From an uncultured Clostridia bacterium (GTDB lineage: Bacteria; Bacillota; Clostridia; TANB77; CAG-508): a stretch of 64,000 nucleotides of DNA. Positions 17,300 to 26,495 of this stretch are shown piece by piece; position 1 is the stretch's first letter; every line of letters starts with the position of its first letter. Location: contig CAKPDY010000002.1 in the NCBI GenBank assembly GCA_934149165.1, positions 1 through 64,000 on the forward strand, given 5' to 3'. Below the pieces are notes generated by a model that saw nothing but the letters and a program-made list of their open reading frames with translations, was not told the DNA's origin and ran no database searches. The translations under genes were made by a program, and so were the position numbers.

Positions 17300-18232
17300 T
17301 CACTCTTTTTCAAAAATTCTTAATTTAGCACTTTGTGCTCTGGAATTTTCTAACAATTCTTCATCTTTTGCTACAATTGGTTTTTTATTTATTATTTTTC
17401 CTAATGACTTATAATTACACATACAATAAGGTAAATCTGGCGGACATGTACATTTTCCCATTGCATCTATATATGCTTGTTTAACAACTCTATCTTCTAG
17501 AGAGTGGAATGTAATTATACATAACCTTCCATTTGGTTTTAAACAATCTATTGAATCTTTTACTGTATTGTATAATGGTCTTAATTCATCATTAACTTCA
17601 ATTCTAATAGCTTGAAAAGTACGTTTTGCTGGATGTCCATCTTTTTGTTTAGCTTTAGGTATAGAAGATTCAATTATTTTAACTAACTGACTAGTTGTTT
17701 CTATTGGACTAACTAACCTACATTTACATATATTTTTAGCAATATTTTTAGAAAAACGTTCTTCCCCATATTCATAAATAATTTTTGCTAAATTTTCCTC
17801 TGAGTATGTATTAATGACTTCCTTTGCTGTTAATTTTTGGGATTTATCCATTCTCATATCAAGTTCATTTTCACCAATATAACTAAACCCTCTTGTTTTT
17901 TCATCTAATTGATATGAGGATACCCCTAAATCTAACAAAATACCATCAACTTTGTCTATGCATAGCTCTTTTAATATATTTTTTATGTTATCATGATTTC
18001 CATAAATGAATTTTACATTTTTATATTGAATTAAATTATTTTTAGCAGCTTTAAGAGCTTCTTCATCTCTATCAATGCCTATTAATATTCCTTTTTCAGA
18101 TAATTTGCTTGCAATAACTTTACTATGCCCTGCACCACCAAGTGTTCCATCTACATATATTCCATCAGGTTTAATATTTAGTCCTGAAATACATTCATTT
18201 AATAGTACAGGTTTATGTTTAAATTCTAACAC
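17300..18232 (-). CDS. rsmH: 16S rRNA (cytosine1402-N4)-methyltransferase
   Basis: RsmH/MraW N4-methylates C1402 in the decoding centre. HKPVLLNECISGL, VDGTLGGAGHS, DGILLDLGVSSYQLD, RMDKSQKLTAKEVINTYSE and PAKRTFQAIRIEVN are typical. A GTG at 18232 is chosen because TTGGAGAG lies about 10 nt upstream; the longer reading to 18268 has no ribosome-binding site. This gives 310 residues, the usual size. The C-terminus has an extra Cys cluster (CTCPPDLPYCMC), common in Firmicutes. It is 13 nt upstream of ftsL and is preceded by a long repeat-bearing gap after mraZ. Confidence 0.95.
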   Translation of the reverse strand: MLEFKHKPVLLNECISGLNIKPDGIYVDGTLGGAGHSKVIASKLSEKGILIGIDRDEEALKAAKNNLIQYKNVKFIYGNHDNIKNILKELCIDKVDGILLDLGVSSYQLDEKTRGFSYIGENELDMRMDKSQKLTAKEVINTYSEENLAKIIYEYGEERFSKNIAKNICKCRLVSPIETTSQLVKIIESSIPKAKQKDGHPAKRTFQAIRIEVNDELRPLYNTVKDSIDCLKPNGRLCIITFHSLEDRVVKQAYIDAMGKCTCPPDLPYCMCNYKSLGKIINKKPIVAKDEELLENSRAQSAKLRIFEKE

Positions 18233-18279
18233 AACTATTTTACTCTCCAATTCTAAAATATAAATCAAAAAACAACATT

Positions 18280-18330
18280 AAATAGCATAATTAGTTGGTA
18301 TTAATTAAAATACCAACTATAATGCTATTT
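18280..18330. other. Long hairpin in the rsmH leader
   Basis: The arms 18280-18302 and 18309-18330 pair over about 20 bp with one bulge on each side. The outer bases (AAATAGCAT and ATGCTATTT) match the hairpin at 342-379. It lies about 48 nt upstream of the rsmH start in the leftward transcript and has only a modest T-run, so it may be an attenuator. Confidence 0.5.
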
Positions 18331-18342
18331 TTCAATTGTTTT

Positions 18343-18622
18343 TCTTTTGTTTATTTAGTATATCTTTAGCATTTATAGTTTTTAGCTAAAAATTATATTT
18401 TCTTTTGTATAGTAAGATTTTGCATTTCATTTGGTATGTAAATACATTTTTGTAAACTAAAAACTTATCTTTAGAAATTAATAAAATTTCTTTTGTTAAC
18501 TATTTATTTTTCTTTTGTTTCTATATAATTTGTCTTTTGAAATATATAGTTTATAGATTAAAAATTTTATCTTTTGTATCTTATAATTTTTTTCTTTTGT
18601 ATCTTTTTACTTTTTCCTTTGT
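18343..18622 (-). repeat. Octamer repeat array between mraZ and rsmH
   Basis: On the minus strand the octamer ACAAAAGA (or one-base variants) occurs eight times. On the plus strand it reads TCTTTTGT at 18343, 18401, 18489, 18511, 18570 and 18593, with variants at 18533 and 18615. Five of the seven steps between copies are 22-23 nt or close multiples. It fills the 436-nt gap, which holds no gene. It could be a protein-binding array, an RNA leader motif, or slippage-derived sequence. Confidence 0.55.
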
Positions 18623-18668
18623 TTATAAAACCTTTTTTCTTCAGTAAATTTATATAAACTTTTGCAAG

Positions 18669-19100
18669 TTATATACCAAGTATAGTCATATTTTCAGCAA
18701 TATCATCTGCTGAAATATTTTCACAACTATTGTATTTTTTCCACTTATCTTTACTCCAGAATTCGATACGTGTTCCCACACCAATTATTACTATTTCTTT
18801 CTCCATTGATGCATACTCTCTTAGGTTACTTGCAACTAAAAATCTTCCTTGTTTATCTATCTCACATTCTACTGCTCCTGATAGGAAAAACCTTACGAAA
18901 TCTCTGGCATTTTTATTTGTTAATGGAAGTGATTTTAATTTTTCTTCAAAGTTTGTCCATTCTGTTTTGGAAAATCCAAAAAGGCAACCATCTAATCCCT
19001 TAGTAATTATTACTACTTCTCCAATACTTTCTCTTAATTTTACTGGCATTATTAATCTGCCTTTTGCATCTAAAGAATGTTCATATTCACCAATAAGCAT
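18669..19100 (-). CDS. mraZ: Transcriptional regulator MraZ
   Basis: MraZ is a ring-forming DNA-binding protein that represses the division cluster from boxes in its own promoter. Two AbrB-like SpoVT/MraZ repeats are visible. The first is [24 protein letters not shown] and the second is [20 protein letters not shown]. The 143 residues match the family. The start follows AGAGGTG. Three MraZ-type boxes lie about 70-95 nt upstream, so autoregulation is likely. Confidence 0.95.
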   Translation of the reverse strand: MLIGEYEHSLDAKGRLIMPVKLRESIGEVVIITKGLDGCLFGFSKTEWTNFEEKLKSLPLTNKNARDFVRFFLSGAVECEIDKQGRFLVASNLREYASMEKEIVIIGVGTRIEFWSKDKWKKYNSCENISADDIAENMTILGI

Positions 19101-19171
19101 ATAGATTTAACACCTCTTATTTCCAAACTTTTACTTTTTTAATTAGTTTTGCGTTTTTTATTATTAACGTT

Positions 19172-19195
19172 CCACTTTTCACCACTTTGTTCCAC
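19172..19195 (-). promoter_or_regulatory. MraZ operator: three boxes at 10-bp spacing
   Basis: On the minus strand GTGG occurs three times at exactly 10-bp steps (plus-strand CCAC at 19172, 19182 and 19192), within GTGGAAC, AAAGTGG and AAAGTGG. Tandem G-rich boxes one helical turn apart upstream of mraZ are the known MraZ target layout. Confidence 0.7.
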
Positions 19196-19290
19196 CTATA
19201 ATTGCATTGTAATATAACATTTTATAAAATGCAATACTTTTTTTGAAAAATTTTATAATTTATAATATTAACATAAATTTTATGTTACCA

Positions 19291-20520
19291 CTAATTCTCA
19301 ACATAATACTTAGTTCCCAGCATCTTATCAGGCAAATATTGTTGTTCAACATAATGTCCTGGATAATCATGTGGATATTTATATCCAACACCATATCCCT
19401 CTTTTTCCATTCCACTTGCAACAGCATTTCTTATATGCATTGGAATTTCACCAGTATCTTTTGTTGACACATCTTCTAAAGCCTTATTTATTCCCATATA
19501 TGATGCATTAGATTTAGGTGATTTAGCATTGTATACAGCAGCTTCTGCTAAAATAATTCTAGCCTCAGGCATTCCAACCATATGTACTGCCTGCATTGCA
19601 GAATTTGCTACAACAAGTGCATTTGGGTTTGCCATTCCCACATCTTCTGCTGCTGAAATAACAATTCTTCTTGCTAAAAACATAGGGTCTTCTCCACCAT
19701 TTATTGCTCTTGCTAAATAAAATAATGTTGCATCTGGGTCACTTCCACGCATTGATTTAATAAATGCACTTATATTATCATAATGACTATCACCATTTTT
19801 GTCGAAAATTGCCTTTCTATTTTGAACACTATCTTTTGCAATTTCATTTGTAATATGTATATATCCATCAGAATCCATTTGTGTTGTAAGCACTGCTACT
19901 TCTAGCCCATTTAACGCTGTACGTACATCTCCATTTGAAACTTCTGCTATTTTCATTAATGTATCATCATCTATTTTTATAGCATAATCTCCTAATCCTT
20001 TTTTATCTGTTATTGATTTTTTTAATACCTTAAAAATATCATTTTTATTAAGTGGATTTAATTTAAATACCATAGACCTTGAAATTAAAGCCTTATTAAC
20101 TTCAAAATATGGATTTTCTGTTGTTGCACCAATTAAAATAACAGTACCATTTTCAACATAAGGCAATAAAGCATCTTGCTGTAATTTATTAAATCTGTGA
20201 ATTTCATCAATAAATAAAATACATTTTCCACTAGGATTAAACATCACATTTTTTGCTTCTTCAATTGCTGATTTTATGTCTGAAACTCCTGCTGTGACTG
20301 CATTAATTTTTTTAAATTTATATTTTGTAGTATTACTTATAACCTTTGCCAATGAAGTTTTTCCACAACCTGGAGGTCCCCATAAAATAATACTTGATAA
20401 TCTATCTGCTATTATTGTTCTATACAAAATTTTATCTTTAGCTAAAATATGTTCTTGCCCAACATAATCATCTAATGTTTCAGGTTTCATTCTATAAGCC
20501 AATGGTTCATTACTATTCAT
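19291..20520 (-). CDS. rarA: Replication-associated recombination ATPase RarA/MgsA
   Basis: This clamp-loader-type AAA+ ATPase acts at stalled replication forks. It has Walker A in GPPGCGKTSLAK (about residue 49), Walker B in LFIDEIHRFNK, and sensor 1 in GATTENPYF. The MgsA C-terminal tetramerisation domain shows SMRGSDPDATLFYLARAINGGEDPMFLARR and the family end YKYPHDYPGHYVEQQYLP. The 409 residues match. An AAGGGA site precedes the ATG. It lies 39 nt after ruvA on the same strand, so a small recombination/repair operon is likely. Confidence 0.95.
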   Translation of the reverse strand: MNSNEPLAYRMKPETLDDYVGQEHILAKDKILYRTIIADRLSSIILWGPPGCGKTSLAKVISNTTKYKFKKINAVTAGVSDIKSAIEEAKNVMFNPSGKCILFIDEIHRFNKLQQDALLPYVENGTVILIGATTENPYFEVNKALISRSMVFKLNPLNKNDIFKVLKKSITDKKGLGDYAIKIDDDTLMKIAEVSNGDVRTALNGLEVAVLTTQMDSDGYIHITNEIAKDSVQNRKAIFDKNGDSHYDNISAFIKSMRGSDPDATLFYLARAINGGEDPMFLARRIVISAAEDVGMANPNALVVANSAMQAVHMVGMPEARIILAEAAVYNAKSPKSNASYMGINKALEDVSTKDTGEIPMHIRNAVASGMEKEGYGVGYKYPHDYPGHYVEQQYLPDKMLGTKYYVEN

Positions 20521-20559
20521 TTTTTATCTTTCCCTTCTTTTATATATTAATGCTTTTTA

Positions 20560-21165
20560 TTACTTTGATAAAAACAACAATCCTTTTTTTATAATATCTT
20601 CAACAGATAATTCATCTTTTTCAAACATTTCAAATGCTTTTTCAATTTCTTTTCTTGTATACCCTAATACCTGTAATGCAGATAAAGCCTCTGCAATTTT
20701 TTCGCCATTACTTTCTTGTTTAGATAAAATTCCTTCTAATTCTTGTTTATCTGTATCTTGAATTGCATTTAATTTATCTTTTAGCTCAAGTATAATTCTT
20801 TGTGCTGTTTTTGGTCCTATTCCAGGTAGTTTTTTTAATTTAGCTACATCATCTGTAATTACTGCTAGTGCAAAACTTGATGGTGTAATATTTGATAATA
20901 TAATTATTGCTGATTTTGCACCAACTCCACTTACAGATAATAATAACTCAAACATTCTTAATTCCTCATTTGTGTTAAATCCATATAAACTCATATCATC
21001 TTCTCTTACTTTTAAATATGTATATACCTTTGTTTCAGTTCCAATATTTCCTAATTTATCTATAGCAGTTTCAGACATAAAAATTTTATATCCAATTCCA
21101 TTTGTTTCTATTACAACATATTCTGCTGTTTTTATTTCTAAACTTCCTTTTATATATGCATACAT
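20560..21165 (-). CDS. ruvA: Holliday junction DNA-binding protein RuvA
   Basis: RuvA tetramers bind four-way junctions and load the RuvB motor. It has the N-terminal OB-fold (MYAYIKGSLEI...VIETNGIGYKIF), two helix-hairpin-helix motifs (LLSVSGVGAKSAI and LKKLPGIGPKTAQRIILEL) and a C-terminal RuvB-contact domain (ALQVLGYTRKEIEKAF). The ATG at 21165 is preferred because GGAGGAAG lies upstream of it; a longer start at 21183 overlaps that site. The result is 201 residues. ruvB does not follow; rarA does. Confidence 0.95.
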   Translation of the reverse strand: MYAYIKGSLEIKTAEYVVIETNGIGYKIFMSETAIDKLGNIGTETKVYTYLKVREDDMSLYGFNTNEELRMFELLLSVSGVGAKSAIIILSNITPSSFALAVITDDVAKLKKLPGIGPKTAQRIILELKDKLNAIQDTDKQELEGILSKQESNGEKIAEALSALQVLGYTRKEIEKAFEMFEKDELSVEDIIKKGLLFLSK

Positions 21166-21287
21166 TTCAATATCTTCCTCCATTTTTCTTTGTTTTTATA
21201 TATAATAATTCATCTTATTTTAAAAGTCAAATTTGATTTTTTTCGTAAATTATGCTAATATTTAATAGTTTTAAGGAGTGATTAAAA

Positions 21288-21986
21288 ATGAATTCATGGT
21301 TAACAAGAACAGAAGGTCTTATTGGAAAAGATGCAATAATTAAATTAAAAAATTCACATGTTACTGTATTTGGTTGTGGTGGTGTTGGTTCATATGTAAT
21401 AGAAGGATTGGTTAGAAGTGGTATTGGAAATATTAGTATCATAGATAACGATGTTATTGATATTTCGAATATTAATAGGCAATTAATGGCTGATTCAACA
21501 GTAATTGGAAAACCTAAAGTTGAAGTTGAAAAAGAAAGACTTTTAAAAATAAACCCAGAATTAAATGTTAATATTTTTCAGGAATTTGTAAATAGTTCTA
21601 ATGTTCATAAATATATATCTACAACTACAAATTATGTTGTAGATGCAATTGATAGTGTTTCATCAAAATTAAGTTTAATTGAATATAGCATACAAAATAA
21701 TATACCAATTATATCATCTATGGGAACTGGAAATAAACTTGATCCAACAAAATTTGAAATAACAGACATTTCTAAAACATCTGTATGTCCTCTTGCAAAA
21801 GTTATAAGAAAAGAGTTAAAGAAAAGAGGAATTAGTAATTTGAAAGTTCTATATTCTAAAGAATTGCCAACACGAAATGAAAACTGTTCCTTACAATCTT
21901 CTACACCATGTAGTATTAGTTTTGTACCTTCTGTTGCAGGACTTATTATTGCTGGTGAAGTTATTAAAGATTTAATTTATAATTGA
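21288..21986 (+). CDS. tcdA: tRNA threonylcarbamoyladenosine dehydratase (ThiF/E1-like)
   Basis: TcdA cyclises t6A37 to ct6A in tRNA using ATP. It is an E1-like protein with a nucleotide-binding VFGCGGVGSYVIEGLVRSGIG, the IDISNINRQ loop and VDAIDSVSSK. It also has the TcdA-type SMGTGNKLDP and VCPLAKVIRKELKKRGI motifs. The 232 residues agree with bacterial TcdA. An AAGGAG site precedes the ATG. It stands alone on the plus strand, divergent from ruvA and convergent with the YibE/F gene. Confidence 0.88.
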   Translation: MNSWLTRTEGLIGKDAIIKLKNSHVTVFGCGGVGSYVIEGLVRSGIGNISIIDNDVIDISNINRQLMADSTVIGKPKVEVEKERLLKINPELNVNIFQEFVNSSNVHKYISTTTNYVVDAIDSVSSKLSLIEYSIQNNIPIISSMGTGNKLDPTKFEITDISKTSVCPLAKVIRKELKKRGISNLKVLYSKELPTRNENCSLQSSTPCSISFVPSVAGLIIAGEVIKDLIYN

Positions 21987-22013
21987 AAAAAATATACTGC
22001 AATTTATTTAAAT

Positions 22014-22062
22014 AAAATTCATACTGTGTAAATATTTTTTATAGATACACAGTATGAATTTT
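22014..22062. terminator. Bidirectional terminator between convergent genes
   Basis: A 16-bp perfect stem (22014-22029 with 22047-22062) lies between tcdA (rightward) and the YibE/F gene (leftward), with A and T runs suited to both directions. Confidence 0.85.
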
Positions 22063-22088
22063 AATTTATTTTATAAAATATACAATTT

Positions 22089-23264
22089 TTAATTAGTTCT
22101 ATTTCCTTTATATTTATAAACATATTTATTATTATCTTCATGTTTATATAAACTAGCAGCAATAATTGAAGTTAAAGGTATAGTTGTTAAAATTCCAATA
22201 CTTCCTGCTAAAGCTTGCAAAATTTCCACAATAATCATTTCCATATTAAATACATAATTTAATGGGTGGTTTGCAGTTAATAATAAAACTGTTGATAAAG
22301 ATCCACCTATATATGCTAAAATAAGTGTATTTGTCATTGTTCCCATTATATCTTTTCCAATATTAAAACCTGATTTAACTATTGTTTTAAAATCTGGTTT
22401 ATCTAATTTACTTGCTACTTCATGTAAAGAAGATGCAATATCAATTGAAACATCCATTATAGCTCCTACAGCTCCTATTAATATTCCACCAAAAATAATT
22501 GCCTTTAAATCAATTGGTGATTGCAATTGTTGTAAATATGTTGAATTTTCGTCAGTTATACCTGTTAAGTTCAAAACACCATCCATTATTAAGGTTAAAA
22601 TTCCTGCAACTAATACACCACCTATACATCCTAATGCAGTTGTTAATGTTTTTCTACTATAACCATAAACTAATAATACTGTACTAATAGTAATAAATGT
22701 ACATGTTATAATTGTCCAAACATAAATATTTTGCCCACCTAATATAGCTGGAATATATACCAAAAATATTGATAAAACTGTAATTATTAATGATATAATA
22801 GTTTTTATTCCTTTTTTTCTTCCAAATAATAAAATTAATCCTAAAAAAATAATTCCTAATACTATTAAACCAGATGTTCTAGAATATTCAACAAATGTCC
22901 AACTTGAATCTCCAATTCCTTCTGAATTATCATGTATTAAGATTTTATCTCCTTGTGATACTTCTTTTACACTTCCTTTTATGTATGTAGCAATATTTTG
23001 AACTGCAATTACCAATGTGTCTTTTTGTTTGCCTGATGAAATTTTTGCTTCAAATGTTATGTCTATATTATATCCATCATTTTCTCCATTAATTGAAACT
23101 GGGGTTTCTTTTCTTTCAATAATTCTTGTAATAGTTGCATTTGAGTAATTTGGTTTATTTGCATTATTCAAAATATTATTATTTTTCATTGCAATTTTAT
23201 TTCCAATTAATATGTATATAATTGACATTATTAATGCTACTATAAATACTACTTTTTCTTTCAT
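22089..23264 (-). CDS. YibE/F family membrane protein
   Basis: A 391-residue membrane protein with an N-terminal helix and an extracytoplasmic beta-rich part (about residues 35-125, with KGSVKEVSQGDKIL). About seven helices follow. The motifs VLGIIFLGLILLFGRKKGIK, TTALGCIGGV and GGILIGAVGAIMDVSIDIASSLHEV are typical of the YibE/F family. Its transported substrate is unknown. The ATG follows GAAGGGAG. It is divergent from the dodecin-spoVAC pair. Confidence 0.85.
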   Translation of the reverse strand: MKEKVVFIVALIMSIIYILIGNKIAMKNNNILNNANKPNYSNATITRIIERKETPVSINGENDGYNIDITFEAKISSGKQKDTLVIAVQNIATYIKGSVKEVSQGDKILIHDNSEGIGDSSWTFVEYSRTSGLIVLGIIFLGLILLFGRKKGIKTIISLIITVLSIFLVYIPAILGGQNIYVWTIITCTFITISTVLLVYGYSRKTLTTALGCIGGVLVAGILTLIMDGVLNLTGITDENSTYLQQLQSPIDLKAIIFGGILIGAVGAIMDVSIDIASSLHEVASKLDKPDFKTIVKSGFNIGKDIMGTMTNTLILAYIGGSLSTVLLLTANHPLNYVFNMEMIIVEILQALAGSIGILTTIPLTSIIAASLYKHEDNNKYVYKYKGNRTN

Positions 23265-23391
23265 TTATTTCTCCCTTCATTTTTTAATATATTATATAAT
23301 ACCATAAACATAAATTTTTTTGTATAATTTTTTCAAAAAAAGTTACAATAATACTAAAATTTACAAAATATTAAGAAGGGATGATAGCAAT

Positions 23392-23601
23392 ATGGAAAAG
23401 CATTTACTAATTACTGGTGTTTCTGAAACATCTTGGAAAGATGCAATAACAACTGCAATTACAGAAGCATCTAAATCAATTGATTATTTATCAAATATAA
23501 AAGTTTTAGAACAACGTGCTAAAATTAGTGGAAATAGAATATCAGAATATTACGCAGATATTGATATATCTTTTATAATTGATACAGAAAGGAATGGTTA
23601 A
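23392..23601 (+). CDS. Dodecin family protein
   Basis: Dodecins are about 65-70 residue proteins that form dodecameric shells binding flavins or CoA. The visible pattern MEKHLLITGVSETSWKDAI, EASKSIDYLSNIKVLEQRAKI and YYADIDISFII matches dodecin. The ATG at 23392 is chosen, giving 69 residues and an AAGGGA ribosome-binding site; the reading frame is open further upstream but lacks a site and would be too long. It ends three bases before spoVAC, so the two are co-transcribed. Confidence 0.8.
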   Translation: MEKHLLITGVSETSWKDAITTAITEASKSIDYLSNIKVLEQRAKISGNRISEYYADIDISFIIDTERNG

Positions 23602-23604
23602 TTT

Positions 23605-24048
23605 ATGAAACCTATTGAAACAAAGCAAGAATATAGTGATTATGTTGATCAAAAATCTCCAAATTCCCCAATATGGAAAAACTGTTTTAATGCTTTTTGG
23701 GTTGGTGGATTAATTTGCTCAATTGGGCAAATTATTATGGATTTTTGTATGTATAAAGGATTAGATAAAACAAGTTCATCAACTGTTGTATCTATAGTAC
23801 TAATTGGAATTGCAGCACTTTTAACTGGATTAAATTTATTTAACAGAATAGGAAAATTTGCAGGAGCAGGTTCATTAATTCCAATAACCGGTTTTGCAAA
23901 TTCAATAGTTTCACCTGCAATTGAATATAAGTCTGAAGGATATGTTATGGGTGTTGGTGGAAAAATGTTTACTGTAGCAGGTCCTGTACTTGTTTTTGGT
24001 ATTTGTTCATCAGTACTAATTGGATTAATTGCATGTTTATTTGGATAG
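23605..24048 (+). CDS. spoVAC: Stage V sporulation protein AC
   Basis: SpoVAC is a membrane protein of the spore's dipicolinate channel, acting as a mechanosensitive channel. The 147 residues carry the family motifs YSDYVDQKSPNSPIWKNCFNAFWVGGLICSIGQ, GLNLFNRIGKFAGAGSLIPITGFANSIVSPAIEYKSEGYVMGVGGKMF and a final hydrophobic helix. The usual spoVAD and spoVAEB partners do not follow; a pair of inverted repeats and a convergent nfo gene come next. Its partner here is dodecin. The partners are presumably elsewhere in the genome. Confidence 0.93.
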   Translation: MKPIETKQEYSDYVDQKSPNSPIWKNCFNAFWVGGLICSIGQIIMDFCMYKGLDKTSSSTVVSIVLIGIAALLTGLNLFNRIGKFAGAGSLIPITGFANSIVSPAIEYKSEGYVMGVGGKMFTVAGPVLVFGICSSVLIGLIACLFG

Positions 24049-24070
24049 TAAAAATATTTTTTAATTTTTA

Positions 24071-24157
24071 AGTGAATTACTATTGTTGTTAAAACATAAA
24101 ATAGTTTTAGTTTTTAAAATGGTAATTCACTTACTAATTTTAATAACTAAAACTATT
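24071..24157. other. Two interleaved inverted repeats after spoVAC
   Basis: Arm A (AGTGAATTAC, 24071-24080) pairs with A' (GTAATTCACT, 24122-24131). Arm B (AATAGTTTTAGTT, 24100-24112) pairs with B' (AACTAAAACTATT, 24145-24157). The order A-B-A'-B' means the two hairpins exclude each other or form a pseudoknot. They lie between the convergent genes spoVAC and nfo. Confidence 0.6.
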
Positions 24158-24195
24158 ATTTTATAAACTGTTATTATAATTTATTATTTTTTCCT

Positions 24196-25029
24196 TTATT
24201 TTCTAAGTTCTTTTAAAACTTTAATTTCCTTTGCATACCCTGAAATATCATCTTGCGGAGTTTCCAAATAAAATGGTAAATCACGTAGTTTAGGGTTATT
24301 AATAATTTTTTCAAATGCTTCTAAACCAATATAACCTTCTCCAATTTTTTGATGTCTATCTTTATGAGAAGATAGAGGATTCATACTATCATTTATGTGA
24401 ATAGCTTTTAATCTATCTAAACCAATTATTTTATCAAATTCATTTAAAACCTCTTCTAAATTATTTACAATATCATATCCTGCATCATTAACATGGCATG
24501 TATCTAAACAAACTCCTAACTTTTCATTTAAATTAACATTGTTTATTATTGTTTTTAATTCTTCAAATTTACTGCCTACTTCGCTTCCTTTTCCAGACAT
24601 AGTTTCTAATAATACAGTAGTGGTTTGCTTTTCAAATAAAATTTTATTAAGAGCTTCACATATATATTTTATTCCCTTTTCTGTTCCTTGTCCAACATGG
24701 CTTCCTGGATGAAAATTATACATATTGCCTGGAAGATATTCCATTCGTTGTAAATCATCATACATAGTATTTTTAGCAAATTCTCTTATTTTTTCGTCCG
24801 CAGAACACAAATTTAAAGTATATGGAGCATGAGCCAATATTTTTGCAAAATTATTTTCATTCATTATATTTATTAATTTTTCAACATCTTTTTCATCTAT
24901 GTCTTTTGCTTTTCCTCCTCTTGGGTTTCTTGTAAAAAACTGAAATGTATTAGCACCTATTTTTAATGCTTCTAACCCCATATTTTCAAATCCTTTTGAT
25001 GCTGATAAATGACATCCTATATTAAACAT
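24196..25029 (-). CDS. nfo: Endonuclease IV (AP endonuclease)
   Basis: This three-zinc TIM-barrel enzyme cuts DNA 5' of abasic sites in base-excision repair. [66 protein letters not shown] and FYLETPQ provide the metal ligands and family motifs. The 277 residues match. It starts with GGAGGAAAA close to the ATG. It is 68 nt downstream of a symporter gene on the same strand. Confidence 0.95.
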   Translation of the reverse strand: MFNIGCHLSASKGFENMGLEALKIGANTFQFFTRNPRGGKAKDIDEKDVEKLINIMNENNFAKILAHAPYTLNLCSADEKIREFAKNTMYDDLQRMEYLPGNMYNFHPGSHVGQGTEKGIKYICEALNKILFEKQTTTVLLETMSGKGSEVGSKFEELKTIINNVNLNEKLGVCLDTCHVNDAGYDIVNNLEEVLNEFDKIIGLDRLKAIHINDSMNPLSSHKDRHQKIGEGYIGLEAFEKIINNPKLRDLPFYLETPQDDISGYAKEIKVLKELRK

Positions 25030-25097
25030 TTTTCCTCCTTACTTAAGTAAAACTTATTATTTATGAATTTTTAACTTATCTATATTTTTTTGCGAAT

Positions 25098-26366
25098 CTA
25101 TTCCATTTTTAATTCTTTTTTTATCTTTTTATTCCAATTTTTTCCATCAACAATTCTTGCAACAAGAACTGTTGATGCAGTATTTCCTGTTACATTTAAC
25201 ATAGTAGCAGGTGAATCTATTATAGTTGCAATTATTGTTAATATTGGTAACACTGTAGCAGGATACCCCATCATAGATAAAATCATCATTTCTGAAATTG
25301 TTCCTCCACCAATTGGAACAGCACTTACTAATAATGTTGCAATTAATGCAACTAATAATATTTGTAATATTCCGCCTACTGATGATATATTTGTTCCAAA
25401 TAAACACACTAAAAACATAATTTTAAATACAGTACCTATTATAGAGCCATCTTTATGAAAACTTGTACCAATAGGAATAACCGTTTCTGCAATATCTTCT
25501 TTTACTCCCATTTTTTTAGATGCTTCTACATTACCTGGTATACATGCAGCACTTGAACATGTTGCAATAGATGTAACTGTTATATCTATAATATTTTTCC
25601 AAAAGTTAACTACTCCAATTTTTCCACCAGAAATAAATGCATAAATAGAATACACTACTACATAAAAAATTATAGATACAATTAAATAAATTCCAAAAGT
25701 TTTAACATATCCTAAAGCTATTGATTTTCCAAAAGTTCCAACTAAAACTGCAAAATAACATCCTAATCCAATAGGTGCATAATATGTTATTATTTTTAGT
25801 ACATTCATAATTACCTCATTTGCAGATATTAAAACTCGTTCAAATGGTTTAGCCTTATCGCCTGTCATATTCATTGCTATACCAATTAAAATTGAAAAAA
25901 TCATAATAGCTAATAAATTTTGTTTTGAAAATAAACCAGAAAAGTCACTTACAGTTATAGCCTCAACTGTTCTATCTAAAATTGTTTTTTCACTTTCATT
26001 TATTGATTCATTTTCCACTAATAATCCACTTTTAATTAATTCTATTTTATCTGTTTCTACTAATTTAATAAAATATGTACTTACTATTCCTACTAAAACA
26101 GCAATTATTGAAGTAATTATTATTACTAAAATTGTTGTTCCAATAATTTTTCTTAACCTTTTAGGTTGTTTCATTTTAGATATTGAAGTTGATATTGTTA
26201 AAAAAACGAGAGGTATTATTATTACGAACATTAAGTTGATATAAATATCGCCAAAAGGTTTCAGCACTACTGCCTTTTCCTTCATTATACATCCTGTTAT
26301 TGCTCCAATTATTATTGCGACTAATAGAATAATAGTTTGTTTGTAGTTTTTCCAAATTTTTTGCAT
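25098..26366 (-). CDS. Dicarboxylate/amino acid:cation symporter (DAACS family)
   Basis: A 422-residue glutamate-transporter-fold membrane protein. It has about eight helices and the two re-entrant hairpins seen as serine/glycine-rich ATCSSAACIPGN and GGGTISEMMIL. The family's cation-substrate motif appears as TSFHKDGSI rather than the usual T-INMDG, so the substrate may differ from glutamate or aspartate. Tail motifs such as TIIDSPATMLNVTGNTASTVLVAR fit the last helix. The ATG follows GGGGGAG. It probably exchanges C4-dicarboxylates or amino acids with sodium or protons. Confidence 0.88.
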   Translation of the reverse strand: MQKIWKNYKQTIILLVAIIIGAITGCIMKEKAVVLKPFGDIYINLMFVIIIPLVFLTISTSISKMKQPKRLRKIIGTTILVIIITSIIAVLVGIVSTYFIKLVETDKIELIKSGLLVENESINESEKTILDRTVEAITVSDFSGLFSKQNLLAIMIFSILIGIAMNMTGDKAKPFERVLISANEVIMNVLKIITYYAPIGLGCYFAVLVGTFGKSIALGYVKTFGIYLIVSIIFYVVVYSIYAFISGGKIGVVNFWKNIIDITVTSIATCSSAACIPGNVEASKKMGVKEDIAETVIPIGTSFHKDGSIIGTVFKIMFLVCLFGTNISSVGGILQILLVALIATLLVSAVPIGGGTISEMMILSMMGYPATVLPILTIIATIIDSPATMLNVTGNTASTVLVARIVDGKNWNKKIKKELKME

Positions 26367-26495
26367 TTAAACTCCCCCTCTCAAAATTTTAAATATTGTA
26401 CAATTAAATTGTCATATATATTAAATCATTTTTGATATAATTTGTAAATAAATAAAAGTGATAAATAAAAAACTATTTACCACTTTTATTATTCT

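Noticed and set aside
18343..18622. CRISPR array
   Set aside because: The repeat unit is only 8 nt, spacers are not of constant length, and no cas gene is near.
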